This document shows, one piece after another, positions 35,196-42,522 of a stretch of DNA of 64,000 nucleotides. How positions within the stretch are numbered: the stretch's first letter is position 1; each line of letters opens with the position of its first letter. The notes beneath the pieces are model-generated. The model had not been told where the DNA came from. It ran no database searches and saw nothing but the letters and a program-made list of their open reading frames with translations. Made by a program: the position numbers and the translations under genes. Origin of the DNA: an uncultured bacterium (GTDB lineage: Bacteria > Myxococcota_A > Bradymonadia > UBA7976 > VGTA01); NCBI GenBank assembly GCA_943788935.1, contig CALSSE010000015.1:62001-126000 (forward strand). The letters are read 5' to 3'.

Positions 35196-35442
35196 GGTCA
35201 AGGTCTGCTATGAGATATGCTGAATATCGCCCATAATTCACCTTGATAACAAGCCAATCTCTCATTGATAAACTGAATTAATGACGTCTAGTAGAGGTCG
35301 TCGGGCTGAGTGAATGACTCAATCAGCAGTAAATATTCACTCCAAAGCGCTTGGGAGTGGAGCGTTGAGTATGTATAAGGGCTAGCGTTTTATGCTTTTC
35401 TAAGCGCTCAGTAGGATCAGACCACTTTGAGAGAGATGTACG

Positions 35443-36156
35443 ATGACCGAGACCGCTCACCATAATCAAGCCAACGACCCTCATACTCACTTAATCGGTC
35501 CGCGTGTGATCGCCATCGATGGACCGGCAGGCGCCGGGAAGAGTAGTGTTAGTAAAGCGCTGGCCTCATCTATCGATTTTATTCGCCTAGATACGGGCGC
35601 CCTCTATCGGGCGATTGGTCTTGGCGCCTTAAGAGCATCGGTCGCACCTTCTGATGGAGATGAACTCTCCTCACTCTTAGGGAGTCTAGAAGTGCGCTTA
35701 GAGGGAACGGATATCATACTCAATGGACAACGAGAAATTGAGAGTCTACGTAGCCCTGAAGTCAGCCGCGCCGCTAGTGATTTCGCTACATTACCCAGTG
35801 TACGAGCTAAACTCTTGGAGTTACAGCGAGAGATTGGGCTCAGCTCCCCTTGTGTCGTCGATGGTCGAGATATTGGTACGGTAGTCTTCCCCGACGCTCC
35901 CTTGAAGATCTATCTCACCGCGAGCGCAGATGCTAGAGCAGAGAGGCGTCTTGCCGAACTCTCGGGTAAAGGAGTCATCGCTGACTTTGAGTCTACTAGG
36001 GCTGAGATCATCGCCCGAGATGAGCAGGACATGAGTCGAGAGATCGCCCCACTCAAGAGAGCGAGTGATGCTCATCTCGTAGACGCTACCGAGCTGACTC
36101 TAGACGAGGTCGTTGAGGCTTGCGAGCGCCTAGCGAGGGCGGTCTTTAATCTATAG
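35443..36156 (+). CDS. cmk: Cytidylate kinase
   Basis: Phosphorylates CMP/dCMP using ATP in pyrimidine nucleotide metabolism. The 237-residue sequence has the P-loop GPAGAGKSS, the nucleotide-monophosphate site LDTGALYRAIG, VDGRDIGTVVFPDA and the lid with RDEQDMSRE, all diagnostic of bacterial cmk. A short N-terminal stretch rich in His/Asn precedes the P-loop. GAGAGAGATG upstream of the ATG serves as ribosome-binding site. One base separates its stop from the next gene, so the pair is probably one transcript. Confidence 0.95.
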   Translation: MTETAHHNQANDPHTHLIGPRVIAIDGPAGAGKSSVSKALASSIDFIRLDTGALYRAIGLGALRASVAPSDGDELSSLLGSLEVRLEGTDIILNGQREIESLRSPEVSRAASDFATLPSVRAKLLELQREIGLSSPCVVDGRDIGTVVFPDAPLKIYLTASADARAERRLAELSGKGVIADFESTRAEIIARDEQDMSREIAPLKRASDAHLVDATELTLDEVVEACERLARAVFNL

Positions 36157-36157
36157 A

Positions 36158-37276
36158 ATGAGCGCTCTACAACCGATTTGGATACATGGGTCGTCGCTCG
36201 GTGATGTGAACGCGCTGCGAGCGCTCAGCGCCCAGTTACATGAGAGAGGGCATCCGCTCACCCTCTCAGCGAGCACCGCCTCAGGTCGAACCCGATGGGA
36301 AATGCTGATCGATCAAGCGTTCTTCTCCAACGCGGAATCAGTGAGACTCAGCGCACCTCCACTCCTCTCTCCTCTTCATGTGGAGCGATCGCTACGAGAG
36401 AGCCGTGCTCAGTTCCTTATCTTAGAGCTCTTAGAGCTGTGGCCTCCTTGGGTCTCACGCTGGGCGAAGCGAGGGGTTAAGATCATTGTCGTCGATGGTC
36501 GAGTGTCAGCTCGGACCATGTGGGCGCGACCCCTGCTCTCTCGTTCATTCGCCTCATTATCATTGTTTTTAGCGCAGAGCGAACTGGACGCTGAGAGAGC
36601 CATCAAGATGGGCTGTGATCCAGCGAAGGTCAAAGTGTGTGGTGACGCTAAGATTGATAGCATCTTACACTCTTTAGCTAAGAGCGATGTCCCTGCAGAT
36701 GCTCCTCAGAAATTTGAGCTTATCTTAGGCTGTGTGCGGCCACGAGATGAGGCTTCTCTAGTCGCAGGACTCACCGCTTATCAGACCTCTAGACCTGATG
36801 ATCGAGTCTTGATCGCTCCTCGCCATCTTCAGCGGGTCCATCCCCTTTTAAAGCGGCTCAGGAGAGCAGGGATTAACGTCCAACTTTATAGTGAACTCAC
36901 TTCGCTCACTGATTCATCGCCAGGAAGTATCATTCTCTTAGACCAATATGGAGAGCTCGCCACGCTCTATTACCACACCCACTGCGCGATCATCGGAGGG
37001 ACCTTCTTTGATCGAGGACAAAATCTCATCGAGGCCGCTTATGCCGGCTGTGGGTTGATTTATGGCCCTCTCCTTCAAAGCCAGCGAGCTCACGCGGCAG
37101 CGATCACCAATGGGGGAGGAGGTCAAGTCGACTCTTGGTTGAGCGCTTTCCAGCTCGCGGCGCGGTGGCAGAGCGAGAGACGCCATGAACTCTCAGTCGA
37201 CCGGGATGCGTTGCGGCGGTTACAAGGGTCGATTGAGAGGCAGCTTCATGAGATAGATCACTTGATCTTTGGATAA
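36158..37276 (+). CDS. waaA: Kdo transferase homologue (GT30), N-terminally short
   Basis: Related to WaaA/KdtA, which transfers Kdo from CMP-Kdo to lipid A. Family landmarks include LELLELWPPW, VVDGRVSARTM, LAQSELDAERAIKMGC, VCGDAKIDS, PRHLQR and GGTFFDRGQNLIEAAYAG. Two differences stand out. The protein begins at the motif HGSSLGD, so the membrane-anchoring 40-50 residues normally before it are absent. In the same motif the expected catalytic Glu (S-x-GE) is Asp. The ATG lies one base after cmk and no upstream in-frame start could restore the missing part without overlapping cmk. Kdo transfer is likely but not certain. Confidence 0.82.
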   Translation: MSALQPIWIHGSSLGDVNALRALSAQLHERGHPLTLSASTASGRTRWEMLIDQAFFSNAESVRLSAPPLLSPLHVERSLRESRAQFLILELLELWPPWVSRWAKRGVKIIVVDGRVSARTMWARPLLSRSFASLSLFLAQSELDAERAIKMGCDPAKVKVCGDAKIDSILHSLAKSDVPADAPQKFELILGCVRPRDEASLVAGLTAYQTSRPDDRVLIAPRHLQRVHPLLKRLRRAGINVQLYSELTSLTDSSPGSIILLDQYGELATLYYHTHCAIIGGTFFDRGQNLIEAAYAGCGLIYGPLLQSQRAHAAAITNGGGGQVDSWLSAFQLAARWQSERRHELSVDRDALRRLQGSIERQLHEIDHLIFG

Positions 37277-37335
37277 TATTTACGACAATATAAAGTGTGG
37301 GAGGTACGAATCACCTCCACGTAGAGGAGAGCTCG

Positions 37336-37935
37336 ATGAAGATCAATAATGGTTTAGGGGTATTCGCTCCCACGAGAGTCCGCCGACGCAAAGGGACATC
37401 ACGACGTCCCCCTTGGTATGTAGAGGTCCCCCCAGATACGGTCGATATCGCTCTCCTCCCCCGCATTAATCGCTACGAGCGAGGGGGCCTTCGCTTTCGT
37501 CGTTTTGGGAGCACACAGCAGAAGTTTAATGATCGATTGGCGTTGTTTAGAGATGCGATGGGTGAAATTGAACCGGGCATAGGCTTCACCGAAGAGCAGA
37601 TGAAGACCGGCTTAGAGGAGGTTATGAGAGAGAGGATGAGGCTGATCGAGGAGGCGGAGCAACGTTCAACTCAAAAATATGGTGAGGTCTCTACCATAGC
37701 GAAAGATGATGTTCAGCAGGAGACTACTCAGAGAGAAGAAGCACCAGTCGTTAAGGCATCAATCTCTTCACAACCTCTTGCTGGGGCCACAGTGAACACT
37801 CAGAACCTAAGCAATGAGCCCGACTTGCCACAAGACTCTTCGGCAACGGAAAGTCGTACTTTAGAGCCCTTAGTTGGAGTACCGACCGATTGGCTGACAC
37901 GCCGGCTAAGAGCGCTCGACAATGAAGTCTCGTGA
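37336..37935 (+). CDS. Hypothetical protein
   Basis: No family recognised. ATG 37336 has GAGGAGAG upstream and is preferred to an ATG at 37297. The 199-residue product has a basic N-terminus (TRVRRRKGTSRRPPWYVEVPP), a conserved-looking stretch with LLPRINRYERGGLRFRRFG, a charged helix (MKTGLEEVMRERMRLIEEA) that may form a coiled coil, and a low-complexity Ser/Thr/Glu/Gln tail. There is no signal peptide or membrane segment. It follows the Kdo transferase homologue by about 60 bases. Confidence 0.65.
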   Translation: MKINNGLGVFAPTRVRRRKGTSRRPPWYVEVPPDTVDIALLPRINRYERGGLRFRRFGSTQQKFNDRLALFRDAMGEIEPGIGFTEEQMKTGLEEVMRERMRLIEEAEQRSTQKYGEVSTIAKDDVQQETTQREEAPVVKASISSQPLAGATVNTQNLSNEPDLPQDSSATESRTLEPLVGVPTDWLTRRLRALDNEVS

Positions 37936-38105
37936 GCTGAGCTGAGGTTGATGGGGGATGAGTCTCTTCGATAGTCATGGGCAATCATTGCAGATTCGTT
38001 GCATTTTAGCGTCGAAGACGGTATGTGGTACACCAATTAACCACGGATCATCGCCCGCCAGATTCAGTCTTTTAGAGAGATGGCGACAGAGAGGGGCTTA
38101 AAGAC

Positions 38106-40007
38106 ATGGCCACAGACAAGGTGAGCGTAGAGCAGAGAGATAGAGTCACGATTCGCTTCGCGGGGGACTCAGGGGATGGCATCCAGTTAACAGGGTCTCA
38201 ATTTACCCACACCTCTGCGATCGCCGGAAACGATCTCGCGACCTTCCCCGACTTCCCTGCAGAGATCCGCGCCCCAGCGGGGACTCTCGCCGGGGTATCA
38301 GGCTTTCAGATTCATTTCGCCTCATCATCGGTCTTTACGCATGGTGACACACCTGATGTCTTGGTCGCGATGAACCCCGCGGCCCTCAAGGCGAACCTCT
38401 CTGACCTCAAGCGAGGGGGAGTGTTGATCGTTAACACTCATCCCTTTAATGCTAAAAATTTAGAGCGCGCGGGCTTCGATGGAAACCCCCTCGAGGGAGA
38501 TGAACTCTCCGCTTATAAAGTCTACCCCATCGATATCACCACCATGACCCTCAACGCCATCGCCGATGTGGGGCTGAACCAACGCTCAGCGACTCGTTCT
38601 AAGAACTTCTTTGCGCTGGGCTTGATCTATTGGCTCTTTAATCGCGATATGGTTCATACTGAACGATGGATTGAAGAGAAGTTTCAGCGCCGCGACCCTC
38701 AGGTCGCCGAGGCTAATCGCAAGGCCCTCAAAGCGGGTTACTTCTTCGGAGAGACCGCGGGGATATTTACCCATAGCTATGTCGTCGAAGCGGCAGAGAT
38801 TCCCGCTGGTCGCTACCGTAATATCACCGGTAATGAAGCCCTAGGTTTAGGGCTCATGGCGGCCGCGGAGCTCAGCGGTTTAGAGCTCTTCTTAGGGTCT
38901 TACCCCATCACTCCCGCCTCCGATCTCTTACACTTTCTCTCCAAGCAAAAGCATTTTGGAGTAAAAACCTATCAAGCAGAGGATGAGATCGCCGCCGTTT
39001 GTGCAGCGTTGGGCGCCTCTTTCGCCGGTGGACTAGGAGTGACCTCTACCAGCGGGCCGGGGATGGCCCTCAAAGCCGAAGCGATCGGCTTGGCGGCGAT
39101 GATGGAGCTGCCTATGGTGATCTGTAATATTCAGCGCGGCGGTCCGAGCACAGGGCTCCCCACTAAGACGGAGCAGTCTGATCTTTTGCAAGTGCTCTTC
39201 GGACGGAATGGTGAATGCCCGCTGCCTGTCGTAGCTGCCCAGAGCCCGAGTGATTGTTTTTGGACGGCGATCGAAGCGACGCGGATCGCTTTGCGACACA
39301 TGACGCCGGTTTTACTGCTCTCTGATGGCTACCTCGCCAATGGCGCAGAGCCTTGGCTGATCCCACAGATGAGTACCTTGGCGCCGATCGCTAAGTCGTT
39401 TCATAAGCCTCAGCTCAATGAGGCAGGAGAGCCTATACCCTTCCTACCCTATGAACGCGATGAGAACCTAGGACGCCCATGGGCGATCCCGGGAACCGCT
39501 GGTTTAGAACACCGCCTAGGAGGTCTTGAGAAAGAGCACCGAACCGGTAACGTCTCCTACGATCCCGATAATCATCAGTTTATGGTCGAGCTGAGAGCTG
39601 AGAAGGTAGAGCGGATCACCCGCTTCATTCCTCCTCTTGAGATCTCAGGAGCTCAGTCAGGAGAAGCGCTCTTCGTAAGCTGGGGCGGGACCTTCGGATC
39701 GGTCAGAGCGGCTACCAATAACCTTAATCTTCAAGGGAGAGAGGTTGGGCATATTCACTTAAGACACATTAATCCTCTGCCCCTAGGTTTGGAAGAGGCT
39801 CTCTCTTCTTATGACCGAGTGATCGTACCCGAGCTAAATATGGGACAGCTTAACATGATCTTAAGAGCTCGCTTCTTAATCGACACCATCCCTTTGACCA
39901 AGGTCAAAGGAAAGCCTTTTCAAGTCAGTGAACTTGAGGCGTTCTTTGAGCGAGTAACCACGCCGGTCTCTCCTGAGAAGCTCATCAACCAAGGAGCTCA
40001 ATCATGA
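38106..40007 (+). CDS. korA: 2-oxoacid:ferredoxin oxidoreductase, alpha (gamma-alpha fused) subunit
   Basis: Part of a two-subunit thiamine-diphosphate enzyme converting a 2-oxoacid, most likely 2-oxoglutarate, to its acyl-CoA with ferredoxin reduction. Residues 1-200 are the gamma domain (GDSGDGIQLTG, PDFPAEIRAPAGT), and 230 onward is the pyrimidine-binding alpha domain (GSYPITPASDLLHFL, EDEIAAVCAALGASFAGG, TSTSGPGMALKAEAIG). This fused arrangement is typical of KorA in aerobes. AGAGGGG precedes the ATG. The stop overlaps the beta-subunit ATG in ATGA. Confidence 0.93.
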   Translation: MATDKVSVEQRDRVTIRFAGDSGDGIQLTGSQFTHTSAIAGNDLATFPDFPAEIRAPAGTLAGVSGFQIHFASSSVFTHGDTPDVLVAMNPAALKANLSDLKRGGVLIVNTHPFNAKNLERAGFDGNPLEGDELSAYKVYPIDITTMTLNAIADVGLNQRSATRSKNFFALGLIYWLFNRDMVHTERWIEEKFQRRDPQVAEANRKALKAGYFFGETAGIFTHSYVVEAAEIPAGRYRNITGNEALGLGLMAAAELSGLELFLGSYPITPASDLLHFLSKQKHFGVKTYQAEDEIAAVCAALGASFAGGLGVTSTSGPGMALKAEAIGLAAMMELPMVICNIQRGGPSTGLPTKTEQSDLLQVLFGRNGECPLPVVAAQSPSDCFWTAIEATRIALRHMTPVLLLSDGYLANGAEPWLIPQMSTLAPIAKSFHKPQLNEAGEPIPFLPYERDENLGRPWAIPGTAGLEHRLGGLEKEHRTGNVSYDPDNHQFMVELRAEKVERITRFIPPLEISGAQSGEALFVSWGGTFGSVRAATNNLNLQGREVGHIHLRHINPLPLGLEEALSSYDRVIVPELNMGQLNMILRARFLIDTIPLTKVKGKPFQVSELEAFFERVTTPVSPEKLINQGAQS

Positions 40008-41077
40008 CCCCCAACCCTCTATATAAGATCACTCCCTCTACTGATCCTAGTGAGCTCAATAAAAAAGACTTTCAGAGCGATCAAGATATTCGTTGGTGTC
40101 CTGGCTGCGGTGATTACTCTATCCTTAAGCAGGTGCAGAGCGTACTCCCTGGTCTCGGTATCCCTAAAGAGGATATGGTTGTCGTCAGCGGGATCGGCTG
40201 CTCTAGTCGCTTTCCCTACTATATGAATACTTTTGGTCTCCACACTATCCATGGGCGAGCACCGGGGGTGGTGTCAGGGATTAAGAGCCTTCGACCAGAG
40301 CTGAGCGTGTGGATGATCACCGGCGATGGCGACTCGCTCTCTATTGGAGGCAATCACCTTATCCATATTCTTCGTCGCAATATGGATGTGAAGATCCTCC
40401 TCTTCAATAATCGGATCTATGGCCTCACCAAAGGCCAGTACAGTCCAACCTCGGAGCGTGGGAAGCGTACTAAGTCAACTCCGCTCGGTTCACTTGAAGA
40501 GCCCTTTAACCCTATCAGTTTAGCGTTGGCCTCTGGAGCAAGTTTTGTGGCTCGCTCGGTAGATGTTGAGGCTAAGCACCTCCAAGAGACGCTCAAAGCG
40601 GCGGCTGCCCACAAGGGAACCGCCCTTGTTGAGATCTTTCAGAACTGCAATATCTTTAATGATGGCGCTTTTAAAGAGGTCACCCATAGACAAACAAAAG
40701 CTGACCAACAACTCGTACTGAGGGCAGGTGAACCTGCGATCTTTGGCGCTAACAAAGATCGCGGTTTGGTGTTCGACTCACTCACGATGAGCTTTAAAAT
40801 CGCTGAGATCTCAGAGGTCGGTTTAGAGTCGATTTACGTACACAACCCTCAGAATAAAATTGCTTCTCAGCTGCTCGCTGAGCTCGGAATACCTGACTTT
40901 CCGGTCCCGCTAGGGGTCCTCTATCAACATGAGCGGCCCTGCTATGATCAAATGATGAGTGAACAAATTGACTACGCACAGCGTCTGTTCGCGGGAGTTA
41001 CTGAAGATCAGCCGCTCCCTTCTCGGCCCTCCATGCAATCCCTGCTCGATGGTGGAGATACTTGGCTCGTTCAGTGA
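40004..41077 (+). CDS. korB: 2-oxoacid:ferredoxin oxidoreductase, beta subunit
   Basis: Thiamine-diphosphate and [4Fe-4S]-binding partner of KorA. The four cluster cysteines are C32 and C35 (WCPGCGD), C66 (GIGCSSR) and C215 (QNCNIFND); the cofactor motif is GDGDSLSIGGNHLIH. At 357 residues it matches the longer KorB form, with the C-terminal extension PDFPVPLGVLYQ. Four-base overlap with korA indicates coupled expression. Transcription probably ends before the propeller lipoprotein gene 46 bases on. Confidence 0.93.
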   Translation: MTPNPLYKITPSTDPSELNKKDFQSDQDIRWCPGCGDYSILKQVQSVLPGLGIPKEDMVVVSGIGCSSRFPYYMNTFGLHTIHGRAPGVVSGIKSLRPELSVWMITGDGDSLSIGGNHLIHILRRNMDVKILLFNNRIYGLTKGQYSPTSERGKRTKSTPLGSLEEPFNPISLALASGASFVARSVDVEAKHLQETLKAAAAHKGTALVEIFQNCNIFNDGAFKEVTHRQTKADQQLVLRAGEPAIFGANKDRGLVFDSLTMSFKIAEISEVGLESIYVHNPQNKIASQLLAELGIPDFPVPLGVLYQHERPCYDQMMSEQIDYAQRLFAGVTEDQPLPSRPSMQSLLDGGDTWLVQ

Positions 41078-41123
41078 CGAGATGAAGTGTCTAGCTGTCA
41101 AACAAACGCTGGTGAGGTGAAAG

Positions 41124-42491
41124 ATGCGATATGCGACTGAGAGACGATCGACACGCTCCATCTCTATCTACTTATCAGACGCACCTAGCCCGCTAAATAC
41201 ACCCTACTTTTACTCACTAATGAGTTCTATCCTCCCCCTGACTTACACTCTAATTACCCTGCTCTTTCTTGTCGCTTGTGATAGCGCTAGTGACCAAAGA
41301 GAACTTTTAGAGAGCGCTCCGGAGCTGCCTCCTGTAACGGTAGAGAGTGAGGTTCGCGGCGCTTTCTTAGGGGTTTGGGGAGAGCCGATGGGGAGAGGCC
41401 GAGTGTGGTTCGTTGGAGGGGAGAAGACCGAGGGTGGTGAGACACGCTCCCTTGTCGCTCGTTATGAACCACACAGCGGACCGATAGATCACTCAGGAGT
41501 GAGCCCCCAAGGTCTTATCGGTATAGAGGATGAGCGTCAGGGAGGGATCTTATGGTGGGTGTGGGGGAGTGGGGTAGACGGAGAGTTATGGGCGGTCGGT
41601 GAGGAGGGGCAGATCCTGCGTCGACGCTCAGCGGTTGATATCGGGTCAGGAGGAGAGCAGTGGGTACAAGAAGAGGTGATGATGCCCGCCGAGCAGAGAG
41701 ATAAGCTCGTGCTTTGGGGAGTGTGGGGGTTACCAGCAAGAGATGCTGAAACTGGAGGTGTGGAGCCACAAGTATGGGCGGTCGGAGGGAGTGTACGTCG
41801 CGGAGGCCCCAAGGGGGTGTTGCTCAAGCGGACAGGAGATGGAGTGTGGCGTCGAGTCGAGCACCCTGCGTTACCAGTAGAAGCCGCAGATGATCCACTC
41901 CAAGGTCTAAATATATATAAAGTATGGGGGAATCGAGATTACGTATGGCTCGTCGGTGAGGGGAGTCTCACCCTTGTCGCCCCTCTTAGAGCGGTCACCG
42001 GAGAGGCTACGGAGGTAAGTGAGTGGTCATCGGTGCCGTTGGCAGGCGAGCGCCCTGAGCTGCTCTTTACGGTTGCTGGCTCTCCCCAAATAGCTGAGGC
42101 CGAAGAGAGTGATCTCTCCTATTCATGGGTGGTCGGGGGCTATGCCGAGGGGCGGGCATGGCGGTGGCGAGATGAGTCTTGGACCCCGCTCTCACTCCCA
42201 GCGAGCCCCGCCTTGAATGGGGTCGCTTGTTCAAATGAGCTCGTCATCGCCGTCGGAGCCCAAGGGAGTCTACTCGCTTGGCGACCTCAAGTGTCTTTAA
42301 ACAGTAAAGAACAGATCCATCGACAGTGGGTCGGTGGAGCAGAGTCGATGATATTACACTCAGCGTGGGCTTCTCCTCAGGGAGATTTTTGGATTGTCGG
42401 AGGAGACTTGACCACGCTCAAGAGTGGTGTGATCATCACCCCAAGTGACTGGTCCCCTGATTATGGTTTGATTTCGCGAGAAGAGTGGTGA
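41124..42491 (+). CDS. VWG-type beta-propeller lipoprotein
   Basis: Exported protein with repeated blades of the form [VA]W[GA]...[VLI]W.VG: FLGVWGEPMGRGRVWFVGG, WVWGSGVDGELWAVGEEG, GVWGLPAR..VWAVGGS, KVWGNRDYVWLVGEG and SAWASPQGDFWIVGG. Such propellers are frequent in myxobacteria and have no known activity. A lipobox LVAC is present. If translation starts at ATG 41220 the signal peptide is canonical (20 residues). The ATG at 41124 has the better ribosome-binding site (GGTGAGGTG) but puts 32 extra residues before the signal, so the start is unresolved; I give the longer form. Confidence 0.72.
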   Translation: MRYATERRSTRSISIYLSDAPSPLNTPYFYSLMSSILPLTYTLITLLFLVACDSASDQRELLESAPELPPVTVESEVRGAFLGVWGEPMGRGRVWFVGGEKTEGGETRSLVARYEPHSGPIDHSGVSPQGLIGIEDERQGGILWWVWGSGVDGELWAVGEEGQILRRRSAVDIGSGGEQWVQEEVMMPAEQRDKLVLWGVWGLPARDAETGGVEPQVWAVGGSVRRGGPKGVLLKRTGDGVWRRVEHPALPVEAADDPLQGLNIYKVWGNRDYVWLVGEGSLTLVAPLRAVTGEATEVSEWSSVPLAGERPELLFTVAGSPQIAEAEESDLSYSWVVGGYAEGRAWRWRDESWTPLSLPASPALNGVACSNELVIAVGAQGSLLAWRPQVSLNSKEQIHRQWVGGAESMILHSAWASPQGDFWIVGGDLTTLKSGVIITPSDWSPDYGLISREEW

Positions 42492-42522
42492 GAGCGATGC
42501 AATACTTAACAAAGAGAGCGCT

